Source: Deltaproteobacteria bacterium (GTDB taxonomy: Bacteria; Myxococcota_A; Polyangia; Polyangiales; Houyiibacteriaceae). From it: DNA of 64,000 nucleotides. The notes beneath the pieces are model-generated. The model was not told the origin of the DNA. It searched no databases and was given only the letters and a program-made list of their open reading frames with translations. Shown piece by piece: positions 34,304-43,450 of this stretch (position 1 is its first letter; each line of letters begins with the position of its first letter). The DNA lies in contig JAEPMI010000014.1 of the NCBI GenBank assembly GCA_017644045.1, positions 248,001-312,000 on the forward strand, written 5' to 3'. The position numbers were made by a program, and so were the translations under genes.

Positions 34304-37300
34304 ATGGCCAAGGCGCTCGCCCGCTTCGCCGTTCGCAGCTCGGTCCTGGTGAACCTGCTCGGGGTCTCGCTGGTGATCGTGGGCGCGGTGACGCTCCAGG
34401 AGATGACCCGCGAGTCCATCCCCGCCGTGCCCACCGGCTGGGCGCGCGTGATGGCGGTCTACCCCGGCGCGTCCGCCGAAGAGGTCGAGCAGCTGGTGAT
34501 CACGCCGCTCGAGAGCGCGGTCGCCGACGTCGACGAGATCGCCGAGCTCTGGGGGGTGGCTCAGGAGGGCGTGGGCTTCCTCTTCATCCAGTTCGAGCCG
34601 AGCGTCACCGACCAGGACCGGAAGGTGCTCGAGGTCCAGGCCGAGGTCGCGGGCGTCAACGATCTGCCCGAGGGCGTCGAGCCGCCCACCACGCGCCGCT
34701 TCTCGGTGAACGTGCCGACCCTCGCCATCGCCGTGCGCGGTGAGGTGCCCGAGCTCGTGTTGCGGCGGGTGGGCAACGACCTCGCGGACAAGGTCGAGAA
34801 GGTCGAAGGCGTCAGCGGCGTCGGTCGCAACGGCATTCGTGAACGGCGGGTGACCGTCGACGTGGACCCGACCCGGCTCGCCGCGCATCGGCTGCCGCTG
34901 ACCGCGGTGGCCGACGCGCTCCGCATGCGGGCCGCGAACGTGCCCGCCGGCAGCGTCGGCGATCGCGACGCGCGGCTCGTACGCGGCATGACGCAGGTGG
35001 GGGACGCCGACGACATCCGCGACGTGGTGATCCGCCCGGACCCGACCGGCGGCGCCGTGCGCGTGGGCGACGTGGCCGAGGTGAGCGATGGGTTCGCGCC
35101 GGCTCGGCTCACGGGGCGCATCCAAGGTGAACCGGGGATCTTGCTCCTGGTCCGCAAGGAGACCATCGCGGACAGCCTGACGATCAGCGAGGACGTGCAC
35201 GCGGTCGTCGACGGCATGGAGCTGCCGGACGGAGTCAGCGCCGAGATCTTCGGCGACGTGGCCCACGAGGTCCGCCGTTCGCTCGGCTCGCTCTACGGCA
35301 ACGCCGCGACCGGTCTCGTGCTGGTGCTCGTGCTGCTCTGGTTCTTCGTCGGTGGCCGCAACGCGACGATGGCGGCGCTCGGTCTGCCGGTCGCGCTCGC
35401 GGGTGCGCTGATCGCGATGCACTGGATGGGGATCACCATCAACGTGATCTCGCTGCTCGCGCTGATCCTCTGCCTCGGCATCGTGGTCGACGACGCGATC
35501 ATCATCATCGAGAACGTCTACCGGCACATGGAGGAGGGGAAGCCGCGGCGCGAGGCCGCGGTGATCGGCACCGCTGAGGTCTTCTGGCCGGTGGTGAGCT
35601 CGACCATGACCACGCTGGCCGCGTTCCTGCCGCTGCTGCTGATGACGGGCGTGCTCGGGAAGTTCTTCGCGATCATCCCGAAGGTCGTGATCGCGTCGCT
35701 GGTGGCCTCGCTGATCGAGGCCTTCTTCATCCTGCCGAGCCACATGGCGGACTTCGGCAAGGTGAAGCGGCGTCAGAGCAGCGAGCGGCCGAAGACTCGC
35801 TGGGAGCGCATCGGCGAGCGGGTCGGCGAGGTCTACGAGCGCTGGCTGAAGGGCGCGTTGAAGCGCCGGAAGCTCGTGGTCTTCAGCGCCTACGTGCTCG
35901 CCAGCGGGCTCGTCTACGCGGCGTACGCGACCAAGGACGTGGTGCTCTTCACCGATGGCGACGTCGACATGTTCGACGTGCGCATCCAGCTCCCGACCGA
36001 CGCCACCAAGGCGGAGACCGACGAGGTGCTCCGCGAGGTCGAACAGCGCTTGCTCGCGTACGCGGACCCGAACGTCGAAGCGATCGTGGCCGCGCGGGGG
36101 CTGACCCGAACCGCGATGGGCGTCGACCGCGGCGACCACGTCGGGATGGTCACCGTCTACATGAAGCCGCAGGACCTGCGGGAGAGCCTGCGGAGCGGTA
36201 CTCAGCTGCTCGAGCGCGCGAGCGGCGCGATGGACGACATCGTCGGCCCGGTGAGCCTGGAGGTCATCGAGTACCGACCGGGCCCGCCGCGCGGTGCGCC
36301 GGTCGCGGTGCGGATCTTCGGCGACGACCTCGGTCAGATCACCGAGCTCGGCCGCACGGTGGCCGACGAGGTGCGACAGACGCCGGGCGCGCGGAACGTC
36401 GCGATCGACTTCGAGCTCGGCAAGCGCGAGATGCAGGTCGAGGTCGACGAGGAGCGCGCGGCCATGCACCTGCTGACCCCGCCGCAGGTCGCGCTCTGGC
36501 TCCGCAACGCCTTCGGCGCGTTCCCGGTGGCGACGCTTCGCGATGGGGACGAGGAGATCGAGCTCGTCGTGCGCCTCGACGACGAGGCGCGCGCCGACGC
36601 GAGCAAGCTCGAGTCGCTGACCTTGGTCACGCCCGATGGGTCGAGCGTGCGGCTCGGTGACATCGCCACCATCGTTCCCGGCCGCGGCCCGGCGGTGATT
36701 CGCCATCGCGACCGCGAGCGCGTCGTGAAGGTCACCAGCCAGATCGACGACGGCGAGACCAGCGCCGAGGTGAACCGCCGCTTGCTGGAGAGGCTCGAGC
36801 CGCTGATGGCCGCGAACCCGGACGTCCGCTTCGAGCTCGGCGGCGAGTACGAGCGCACCAACGAGAGCCTCGAGTCGCTGGCGAACGCCTTCATCATCGC
36901 CCTGCTCCTCGTCTACACCATTCTCGCGACGCAGTTCCGCAGCCTGATCCAGCCGCTCGTCGTCATGGCCGCGATCCCGCTGAGCTTCATCGGCGTCGTC
37001 ATCGGCTTCTTCGTGAGCGGCGCGCCGATCGGTCTGATCGCCTTGATCGGCGTCGTCGGCCTGGCGGGCATCGTCGTCAACGACTCCCTCGTGCTCGTCG
37101 ACTTCATCAACCAGCGAAGGCGCCAGGGCATGGAGCTCGACGAAGCCATCGTCACCGCCAGCAAGCTGCGCCTCCGCCCGATCTTCCTCACCAGCATCAC
37201 CACCGTCGCGGGCTTGTTTCCGCTCGCTCTCGCCGGCGAAGCCGCGCCGCTGCTCTCGCCGATGGCCACCGCCATCGCCTGGGGCCTCAGCTTCGCGACC

Positions 37301-37444
37301 GTGCTCACGCTGATCCTGGTGCCTTGTCTGTATCGGATCGCCGCCGGCGCCAGCGCCGGCATGGGCAAGGTCTTCGGCCCCGTGGTGCGCTGGGCGACGG
37401 ATCCTGGCGATGCGGCGGTGGAAGAGCCGGGAGTCGCGGAGTGA
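34304..37444 (+). CDS. RND efflux transporter permease
   Basis: About 1046 residues from ATG 34304, the normal length for an AcrB-type trimeric pump powered by the proton gradient. TM4 has the acidic pair in GIVVDDAIIIIENVY. TM10 reads GLAGIVVNDSLVLVDFIN, so the AcrB Lys940-Asn position is Val-Asn-Asp, as in a large clade of non-AcrB HAE pumps. Two large periplasmic loops lie at about 35-330 and 555-850. It forms an operon with the adaptor at 33121. Substrates cannot be inferred. Confidence 0.94.
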   Translation: MAKALARFAVRSSVLVNLLGVSLVIVGAVTLQEMTRESIPAVPTGWARVMAVYPGASAEEVEQLVITPLESAVADVDEIAELWGVAQEGVGFLFIQFEPSVTDQDRKVLEVQAEVAGVNDLPEGVEPPTTRRFSVNVPTLAIAVRGEVPELVLRRVGNDLADKVEKVEGVSGVGRNGIRERRVTVDVDPTRLAAHRLPLTAVADALRMRAANVPAGSVGDRDARLVRGMTQVGDADDIRDVVIRPDPTGGAVRVGDVAEVSDGFAPARLTGRIQGEPGILLLVRKETIADSLTISEDVHAVVDGMELPDGVSAEIFGDVAHEVRRSLGSLYGNAATGLVLVLVLLWFFVGGRNATMAALGLPVALAGALIAMHWMGITINVISLLALILCLGIVVDDAIIIIENVYRHMEEGKPRREAAVIGTAEVFWPVVSSTMTTLAAFLPLLLMTGVLGKFFAIIPKVVIASLVASLIEAFFILPSHMADFGKVKRRQSSERPKTRWERIGERVGEVYERWLKGALKRRKLVVFSAYVLASGLVYAAYATKDVVLFTDGDVDMFDVRIQLPTDATKAETDEVLREVEQRLLAYADPNVEAIVAARGLTRTAMGVDRGDHVGMVTVYMKPQDLRESLRSGTQLLERASGAMDDIVGPVSLEVIEYRPGPPRGAPVAVRIFGDDLGQITELGRTVADEVRQTPGARNVAIDFELGKREMQVEVDEERAAMHLLTPPQVALWLRNAFGAFPVATLRDGDEEIELVVRLDDEARADASKLESLTLVTPDGSSVRLGDIATIVPGRGPAVIRHRDRERVVKVTSQIDDGETSAEVNRRLLERLEPLMAANPDVRFELGGEYERTNESLESLANAFIIALLLVYTILATQFRSLIQPLVVMAAIPLSFIGVVIGFFVSGAPIGLIALIGVVGLAGIVVNDSLVLVDFINQRRRQGMELDEAIVTASKLRLRPIFLTSITTVAGLFPLALAGEAAPLLSPMATAIAWGLSFATVLTLILVPCLYRIAAGASAGMGKVFGPVVRWATDPGDAAVEEPGVAE

Positions 37445-37567
37445 TCGTCGCCTCCACCTTCGTGGGCAGCATCGTGGACCCGGCGCTCGAAGCCGCCGCG
37501 ACGAAACACGGCGTGCCGTTCTCCGGTTGACCTTGCTCCCGACCCCCAGCTCGCCGAGCCTCCTGCC

Positions 37568-38377
37568 GTGAGCGATCGATTCCCCGTCCGACTGGTGTTG
37601 AACGGACCTCCCACGGCCGCTCAGCTCGGAGCTTTGCGGAGAGAGTTTCCGCGCTTGGCCACCGTCCCTCCCGCCGAGCTACGGACGCACCTCGGCTCGT
37701 GGCCGGTTTGCCTCGTTGGTGACGTTGCTGCTGCCGACGCGTCGGCTGTGACGGATCGCCTCTCGGCCGTGGGTGTGGGCATCGAGCTCGTCTCGGACGA
37801 AGACTACGGAGCCTACGTCGCGGCGCTCCTGCCGAAGCCACCCGAGTCGTGGTCTAGGTCCCAGCACGCGCTGGAGCTCGTGTGTCGACCCTCCTTCTCC
37901 CCCGAGGTCGTCATCCGTCTGTGGTCGGACGCGGAGACGTCGCGCCTCCAGCTCGCGTCCCTCGGCACCAGCATCTGGCTGCGGCGGTTCAACCTGCCGC
38001 CATGGCTGCGCCCCAGGGCTCGGAGAGTGGCGCTTCGTGGGTCCGGGAAGCCCAAAGAGCCGACGGTTCCCCCCGAGGTGCCCCATGCCGAGAGCGTCGA
38101 CGCTCCGGGCGCGCTGCCGTTGATCGAGATGGGACTCCGTCTTCCTCAGCCAGCGGCGACGGCAGGCCTCGACGGGATGAACGTGACCCTGATCGCCCGA
38201 GGAGAGTCCGAGACGATCACGCGTGAAGTCTGGTCCCCGAGACCGGAGGATCCCGCCTTCGAGCTCTTGCAGCGAGTCCACGGACTCGCGTCGCAGCAGC
38301 TGAGCGATCCAGAGAGCCGCCGACGGCTGGACGAGCTGCATGAAGCCATCGGCCTCGGCTTTCCAATGGATCCATGA
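37568..38377 (+). CDS. Hypothetical cytosolic protein
   Basis: The 269-residue product begins at GTG 37568. Residues 1 to about 75 look like a small alpha/beta domain (VRLVLNGPPTAAQLGALRRE ... VGVGIELVSDE). It is followed by a basic, Trp/Pro-rich linker (RRFNLPPWLRPRARR), and the C-terminus is helical (PESRRRLDELHEAIGLGF). Codon GC3 is lower than in the pump genes upstream, which may signal transfer. No family recognised. Confidence 0.65.
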   Translation: MSDRFPVRLVLNGPPTAAQLGALRREFPRLATVPPAELRTHLGSWPVCLVGDVAAADASAVTDRLSAVGVGIELVSDEDYGAYVAALLPKPPESWSRSQHALELVCRPSFSPEVVIRLWSDAETSRLQLASLGTSIWLRRFNLPPWLRPRARRVALRGSGKPKEPTVPPEVPHAESVDAPGALPLIEMGLRLPQPAATAGLDGMNVTLIARGESETITREVWSPRPEDPAFELLQRVHGLASQQLSDPESRRRLDELHEAIGLGFPMDP

Positions 38378-38438
38378 GGACCGTATGCAAGCTGTCGTCT
38401 CGGTGCGTGGATGAGGGCGTTGGCCGATCGGGTCTGCT

Positions 38439-39092
38439 ATGCCCTCTTCCATGATTGACGGTCGGATGGGTTACCTCCTCATCGGGGCGCTGTCGTTGGT
38501 GTTGCTGGGTCTCGTTGGCTGCGAAGAGTGTCCTGATAGGGCCCCGCCTTGTTTGGATGAGTCGTTCTACGATCTCTATCCGACCACCACGACGGAGAGC
38601 CCAGCTGGCGCGGCGATGGTCACGGCCGTGGGACGCGATGCGGTTCGCGTGTCGATGCTCGACAGCGGCGATGGTGGGGTCTTCCGGTCGCTGCCGGCCA
38701 TCCCCGCCCTCGAGGCAGGGGACGAGGTGATGATCGAGGGCGGCGTTGGTGGCAGCTATCTGGTCAGCCGAGATGGCGAGCCCGTATTCTACACGGGCAG
38801 GTCATCCTTCGTCGCACCGAGCGCCGTAGACTCCGTGGCGGGTGTGGACGCGGAGCTGGTCGAGGCTTGCCGCGAGCCGTCGGTGGACGGCCAGTGCTTC
38901 TTTGGCACCACTGTGTACGCGCTCATCGTCGGCGAGGAGCGAATCGAGCCCGGGGCGACGACCACGGTCACCCTCCCGGATGGTCGGATGGCGACGATCA
39001 GAAACCGGCTGATCAATCGCGGAACCTCATCTTGCCGTGAGTGCCTCGACCTCCCGCCGTCGAACCTGATGGTCGACATCGTCTTCCATTGA
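38439..39092 (+). CDS. Predicted lipoprotein
   Basis: 217 residues if ATG 38439 is used; ATG 38451 or 38466 give a more standard signal peptide (MGYLLIGALSLVLLGLVGC). The lipobox LVGC precedes EECPDRAPPC, a paired-cysteine segment. The mature domain is acidic and beta-rich with two further cysteines late (SSCRECLD). GC content is lower than the window average. No family recognised. The following TPR gene starts 88 bp on. Confidence 0.65.
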   Translation: MPSSMIDGRMGYLLIGALSLVLLGLVGCEECPDRAPPCLDESFYDLYPTTTTESPAGAAMVTAVGRDAVRVSMLDSGDGGVFRSLPAIPALEAGDEVMIEGGVGGSYLVSRDGEPVFYTGRSSFVAPSAVDSVAGVDAELVEACREPSVDGQCFFGTTVYALIVGEERIEPGATTTVTLPDGRMATIRNRLINRGTSSCRECLDLPPSNLMVDIVFH

Positions 39093-39179
39093 GTGCGGTC
39101 GCCCGCGCAGCGCTGAAGGTGACAGCTCACCGACCGTGGCTAGGGTGCGCGCGCAGATGGGGGCCGGAAGGAAGACACG

Positions 39180-40073
39180 ATGGGTCGCTCGGCGGTACTG
39201 ACGGGGCGCATCGACGCGCGCGATCGGGCGAAACTCCGTGGCCGGCTGGACGCCGACCTCGTTCCTTCCATCGATCCCCACGCCGAGCTCGACGCTTGGC
39301 TGAAGGCTGCGGGGTACGGGTCGGAGCGCGCCGCGATTGCCGTGCGGATGGATCTCGACGACTATCTCGGCCGCACTGCGCACATCGACGTTCCTGCTCA
39401 GGAGCGGCTTCGGCGTCTCGCCATCGAGCTGGAATTCGACTACGGCTTCGCTCCCGAGGTGGTCGACCGGGTCTACCTTGCGGCGATCCGAATCGACCCC
39501 AACGACTATCTGCTGTGGCATTCGCGCGGGATCTCGATGAAGTACGCAGCGAGGCTCGGGGATGGGGAGAAGTGGGAGCGCATGGCTGCGAAGGCGTGGC
39601 GCTGGCTCCTTCGAGCGTGGGAGCTCGAGCAGAGCGACCCGCAGGTGCCGTACTCGCTCGGACTCTGGCACTACTACTTCGGCTCGAAAGAAGAGGCCGA
39701 ACAGTGGTTGGAGCACACGCTCGAGCTCCGACCTGACCACGGCTTCGCGCGGCTCTATCGCGCGTATTGCCTCCATGATCGGGAGCGCTGGAGTGAGGCG
39801 CTCGCGGCGTACGAGGCCGTCCCGTTGCAGACCTTTCAGGGCCATCAGGACTGGCGCCTCGACGTCATCCTGGAGGGTCAGGCCTACTGCAAGTTGCGCA
39901 CGGGCGATCGCTCCGGCGCGACCGCGGACTTCGGTCGCCTTCTCGAGCGCTGGGAACGGGAGCCTCTTCGGATGCGTGGCCTGTTCATGCGTCTGACGAA
40001 GGAGGCATGCGAGGGCCCACTCTGCGAGGAGCTGGGAGACGCCTTCCGCCGGGTCGCCGAACTCGACACGTAG
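39180..40073 (+). CDS. TPR-type helical repeat protein
   Basis: This 297-residue cytosolic protein is rich in Trp, Tyr and Arg, with TPR-like helix pairs across about 95-270 (AWRWLLRAWELEQSDPQVPY, EEAEQWLEHTLELRPDHGFA, WSEALAAYEAVPLQTFQGHQ). The N-terminal 90 residues contain MDLDDYLGRTAHIDVPAQER, which I do not recognise. Likely a protein-interaction module. GC content is modestly lower than the surrounding genes. Confidence 0.7.
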   Translation: MGRSAVLTGRIDARDRAKLRGRLDADLVPSIDPHAELDAWLKAAGYGSERAAIAVRMDLDDYLGRTAHIDVPAQERLRRLAIELEFDYGFAPEVVDRVYLAAIRIDPNDYLLWHSRGISMKYAARLGDGEKWERMAAKAWRWLLRAWELEQSDPQVPYSLGLWHYYFGSKEEAEQWLEHTLELRPDHGFARLYRAYCLHDRERWSEALAAYEAVPLQTFQGHQDWRLDVILEGQAYCKLRTGDRSGATADFGRLLERWEREPLRMRGLFMRLTKEACEGPLCEELGDAFRRVAELDT

Positions 40074-40106
40074 GTTGCTCTCGAGATTGGGCGGCCTCCG
40101 AAGCGG

Positions 40107-41621
40107 CTACTGCATCATCTCGCTCACGATCATTCCGTAGCTCGGTCTCCGCTGGTACCAGAACTGGTTGGCGTCGACGTCGTCGTCGGTGGCCAGCGGT
40201 CCGGTGGTTTCGTCGAGCGGTCCGTCGCTCGGCGTCTCCGCGGGAACGTTGGGGATGCGCCGGCCGTTCGCGTTGCGGAAGACCGGGGCACCGTCGTTCC
40301 ACGTGACGGTGAAGCCGCCTTCGTGAACGAGGCGGTGATGGAAGGGGCAGAGGGTGACGAGGTTGTCGAGCTTGGTCTCGCCGCCGTGGGCCCAGTGCTC
40401 GACGTGGTGCGCGTCGACGAAGCGGGTGCAGTGGCAGCCGGGGAAGCGGCAGCCTCGGTCTCGACGGTCGAGGGCGCGGCGTAGCGAGGGGGAGATCGAA
40501 CGGGTCTTGCGGCCCGCGTCGAGCGGGGTCCCATCGGTGTCGTCGAGGGTCGCGGTGATGGCGCAATCGCAGGCGACGCGGCGGAACGTCTCCGCGGGAA
40601 CGCGTGAGCCGTCGTCGAGGAGGGCGCAGAAGTCGTCGGCGAGGACCTCGGGTTGGAGGTGGAGGGCGATCATGGCGTGGTCGGCGCCGGTGCGTGTTCG
40701 GGTTCGTGGTCGGGGGCGGCTCTCGGGGTCGGCGTTCGGTTGTCGGCTCTCGGCGTCGGCGATCGGTTGTCGGCTCTCGGCGTCGGCGCTCGGTTGTCGG
40801 CTCTCGGCGTCGGCGCTCGGTTGTCGGCTCTCGGCGTCGGCGTTCGGTTGTCGGCTCTCGGCGTCGGCGCTCGGTTGTCGGCTCTCGGCGTCGGCGTTCG
40901 GTTGTCGGCTCTCGGCGTTCGGTTGTCGGCTCTCGTCGGTGTCGTCGGTGTCAGCCGCGGGCTCGCTCTTCAGCGCTTCGTCCGCGAGCATGACCATCCG
41001 CACCAGCGCATCCGCCCGTGCGGGGGTCGCGTTCGCGCCCGCTTCCTCCCGCAGCGCTGCACGCACTCGATCGAGGACCGCCAGCAGCTGCGCGGCTTCG
41101 TCCTGCGCCACGATCATCGTGAGCCGAGCTGTCCCATCCGCCATGCCCCGCACGCTCACGTCGCGGTCCGGCGGGTCCCAGCGCTGCGCCGAGTCCATCA
41201 CGCCTTCGTTCGCGGCGACCTGCCGCATGCCGCGACAGATCTTCTCGAGTTGAGCGGCCGTGGCGTTCCTCGCCAGCATCAAGAGGTCGCTCTCGTTCTC
41301 GGGCGTCGCGACGCGCGTCATCGCACGCACCTTCGAGAACGAAACGCGACCCTCGCCCAGCGCTTGGTCGATCCTCGGTAGCTCTCCGAGGGCGAGTGCC
41401 ACCCGCAGCCGCTCGCGCGCGGCGCCGGGACTCAGACCCAGCCGCCACCCCAGCCACTCCGCACAGGTTCGAAGGCCCCAGGAGAACCAGAGATCCCTCG
41501 CGTGCACCTCGCGGATCAGCGCGAGCTGCCGTTGGATGGCCGCATCGATTCGAGCGCTGAGTTGAACGAGCTCGGCAACGACTTCGTCCCCCGAGCGATT
41601 CGACGTTCCCCCGTCAATCAT
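40107..41621 (-). CDS. DUF222/HNH endonuclease with internal minisatellite
   Basis: About 504 residues from ATG 41621. The N-terminal DUF222-like helical region (about 20-220, e.g. LRTCAEWLGWRLGLSPGAAR) is separated from a C-terminal HNH nuclease by a repetitive linker. The HNH motif includes CRFPGCHC, DAHHVEHW, GGETKLDNLVTLCPFHHRLV (about 388-430). The linker consists of eight copies of ESRQP[N/S/I]A(DA), 21 or 27 bp each. DUF222/HNH proteins are often mobile or defence-linked, but the function is not established. Confidence 0.9.
   Translation of the reverse strand: MIDGGTSNRSGDEVVAELVQLSARIDAAIQRQLALIREVHARDLWFSWGLRTCAEWLGWRLGLSPGAARERLRVALALGELPRIDQALGEGRVSFSKVRAMTRVATPENESDLLMLARNATAAQLEKICRGMRQVAANEGVMDSAQRWDPPDRDVSVRGMADGTARLTMIVAQDEAAQLLAVLDRVRAALREEAGANATPARADALVRMVMLADEALKSEPAADTDDTDESRQPNAESRQPNADAESRQPSADAESRQPNADAESRQPSADAESRQPSADAESRQPIADAESRQPNADPESRPRPRTRTRTGADHAMIALHLQPEVLADDFCALLDDGSRVPAETFRRVACDCAITATLDDTDGTPLDAGRKTRSISPSLRRALDRRDRGCRFPGCHCTRFVDAHHVEHWAHGGETKLDNLVTLCPFHHRLVHEGGFTVTWNDGAPVFRNANGRRIPNVPAETPSDGPLDETTGPLATDDDVDANQFWYQRRPSYGMIVSEMMQ
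40725..40934 (-). repeat. Coding tandem repeat, seven 27-bp units plus one 21-bp unit
   Basis: In the HNH gene linker, the nine-residue unit ESRQP-x-ADA is repeated seven times with x = Asn, Ser or Ile (the last unit ends ADP), after one shorter ESRQPNA unit. Near-identity at DNA level and unit length divisible by three allow in-frame copy change by slippage. Confidence 0.92.
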
Positions 41622-41652
41622 GGGGTGAACGTACCCCGTGGGTGTGACGCTC

Positions 41653-42375
41653 TCAGGCGCGGTCGGCGCTCGTCGATGCCCCCTCACGCAGCTGCTTGCG
41701 GCCCCAGGCGAGCACGCAGAACGGCATGACCAGCCACACGCCGTTGAGCAGCCAGAACTTGATGACGAGGTCGACGCCGCTGGTCGTGTCCACGTTCGGA
41801 TAGCCATCCAGCACCTCCGTCGCGAAGTAGAGGAACGTGCTGTAGAGGTGCACCACCGCCGTGGCCATCAGCACCAGCGTGGGCACGATCGCTCTCGGGC
41901 GCGCTTGGCGGAAGAGGAGAGCGGTCGCGCCGGCGACGCCATTGGCGACCGAGAGCATCTCCATGGCCACGAGGGTGGAGTCGTTGGTCGCGTAGCGGGC
42001 GTCGCCGCCGTCGATGTACGCCCACCAGGCATAGGACCACACGGCGTCGGGCGACTCGCGGATGGTGTCCCGCAAGAGCAGCCACCCCAGCTCCCAGGTG
42101 AGGTGGATCGAGAAACTCACGACGCACCAGAGCAAGACCATCTCTCGTAGCCGCGCGGCCCGCGAGCGTGGCGCTCCCACCCGCCACCACGGGGTGCTCA
42201 GTAGGAGCAGCAGCCCGCCGAAGAAGACGAGCGTGACGGAGTCGCCCGCGGCGTTCCGGTCTGCTCCGAACACGAACACGGCAACGCCGGCCGCTGGCAA
42301 GGAGGCCATGAGCGCGAGCACCGCCAGCGACCGGGCGAGCACGACGATCGGGTGCACGGACCCTGGTCTCGACAT
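41653..42375 (-). CDS. Emopamil-binding/EXPERA-like membrane protein
   Basis: This 240-residue membrane protein has five to six helices. Conserved-looking polar motifs include SIHLTWELGWLLL (about 89-101), YIDGGDARYATND (about 122-134) and HLYSTFLYFATEVLDGYP. These match the emopamil-binding/EXPERA pattern (H...E......DgRY...D), whose eukaryotic members include sterol isomerases; bacterial homologues lack known substrates. It is divergent from the small gene at 42452, with a 76-bp gap. Confidence 0.62.
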   Translation of the reverse strand: MSRPGSVHPIVVLARSLAVLALMASLPAAGVAVFVFGADRNAAGDSVTLVFFGGLLLLLSTPWWRVGAPRSRAARLREMVLLWCVVSFSIHLTWELGWLLLRDTIRESPDAVWSYAWWAYIDGGDARYATNDSTLVAMEMLSVANGVAGATALLFRQARPRAIVPTLVLMATAVVHLYSTFLYFATEVLDGYPNVDTTSGVDLVIKFWLLNGVWLVMPFCVLAWGRKQLREGASTSADRA

Positions 42376-42451
42376 GCCGCGAAGCTACATGCTCGCTCAG
42401 GCGGTGTCGTCACAACGCGCGCGGTCACTGCGCTACACTTCCCGTCCCCCG

Positions 42452-42922
42452 ATGACCTGGTATCCCGACCTCGGCCCGATCGACTTCTTCCCCGTCGCCG
42501 ACTCCAGCTCGCTCCGCGCCGTGGGTTGGCTCGACTCGGATCAGCCCTTCGACACCGGGCCGACCTCCAAGGACGACTTCGAGCGACTCTGCGAGCTCTT
42601 GGTCGACCCGTGGCACCCACCGTGGACCTACGCGGGCTACCATCGCTGCGACCTCTGCGCGTACACCGGTGGACCGTCGACGATCCTCTTCCGGGGCCAC
42701 ACGATCCGGATCGGCCTGGTGAACCTCTTCGTTCCGTCGGGCGACGTCCTCTACGTCGCGCCGTCGCTCATCCTCCACACCATCGATTCACATCACTATC
42801 GCCCGCCGGAGGAGTTCCTCGCCGCGGTCCGAGCCTGTCCGCCGACACGCTCGATGGACTACAAGCGCGCGTTGTTGGCAGCCGGTGGGCGAAGTCTGCT
42901 GCGACCTGGGAGCATGACCTGA
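42452..42922 (+). CDS. Small cytosolic protein, DUF7919-like
   Basis: About 156 residues from ATG 42452 (MTWYPDLGPIDFFP). It contains a CxxC pair in GYHRCDLC, followed by a beta-rich segment (FRGHTIRIGLVNLFVPSGDV) and a DSHHYRPP segment. The opening resembles a family of small bacterial proteins (DUF7919-type) with M-x-[YW]-[YF]-P-D-L. The CxxC may bind zinc with the histidines. It ends convergent with the SUKH-like gene. Confidence 0.6.
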   Translation: MTWYPDLGPIDFFPVADSSSLRAVGWLDSDQPFDTGPTSKDDFERLCELLVDPWHPPWTYAGYHRCDLCAYTGGPSTILFRGHTIRIGLVNLFVPSGDVLYVAPSLILHTIDSHHYRPPEEFLAAVRACPPTRSMDYKRALLAAGGRSLLRPGSMT

Positions 42923-42953
42923 TCGACGTTCGGCCCCGTGCCGACTCGTTCAG

Positions 42954-43418
42954 CTACGGCAGCTGATGCACGGCCTGAGCGTGCTCGACGATCTCGAACC
43001 CACGACGGGTCACGTTGGGCGCATGCTTCTGGGCGAGCGCTTGGATCGCCGGCGACGGTGGGTGGGCGTAGTCGTCGTTGGCCTCGAAGGGACCGATGCC
43101 CGCTGCGACCAGCCACAGGAACTCCGAGAAGTCGACCGCGACCACGTAGTCCTCGTGTTCGACGTCCAGCTGCACGATGGGTTGGTCGAGTAGTGCTCCT
43201 GCGGGGTCGACCCGCCAGATCGCAGCCAAGCCACCGGACCCGTCGGCACCGAACACGAGGAAGGGAGAAGAGTCGAAGTCCTCTCGGTGCTGCCACGCGA
43301 CGAGACATTCGCTCGCCTCGTCGGGAGACATGAACTCCGTCCGGGGCTGAAAGTCGATCTCCCCCCAATCGGCAGACAGAAGCTCGGCAAGCGCGTCGGG
43401 CATCGCAGGTCGACTCAT
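42954..43418 (-). CDS. SUKH/SMI1-like small protein
   Basis: About 154 residues from ATG 43418; the frame is open upstream to 43547, but this Met gives a natural start. The core LVFGADGSGGLAAIW ... VVAVDFSEFLWLVAAG resembles the SUKH/SMI1-KNR4 fold (central 'G.DG.G' and late 'A.sF.eFL'). Many SUKH proteins are immunity proteins, but no toxin gene is adjacent, so it may be a cytosolic orphan. Confidence 0.58.
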   Translation of the reverse strand: MSRPAMPDALAELLSADWGEIDFQPRTEFMSPDEASECLVAWQHREDFDSSPFLVFGADGSGGLAAIWRVDPAGALLDQPIVQLDVEHEDYVVAVDFSEFLWLVAAGIGPFEANDDYAHPPSPAIQALAQKHAPNVTRRGFEIVEHAQAVHQLP

Positions 43419-43450
43419 GCCCAGAGCGTACTCCACGATCCGTCGAGCGA

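Noticed and set aside
37441-37530. 29-codon frame overlapping the end of the RND permease gene
   Set aside because: GTG start in the stop codon and a short peptide (starting MIVASTFVGS); too little to support a gene without conservation data.
40107-43418. Defence island around HNH, SUKH-like and small genes
   Set aside because: No restriction, toxin, CRISPR or abortive-infection genes accompany them; the genes are on mixed strands without operon structure.
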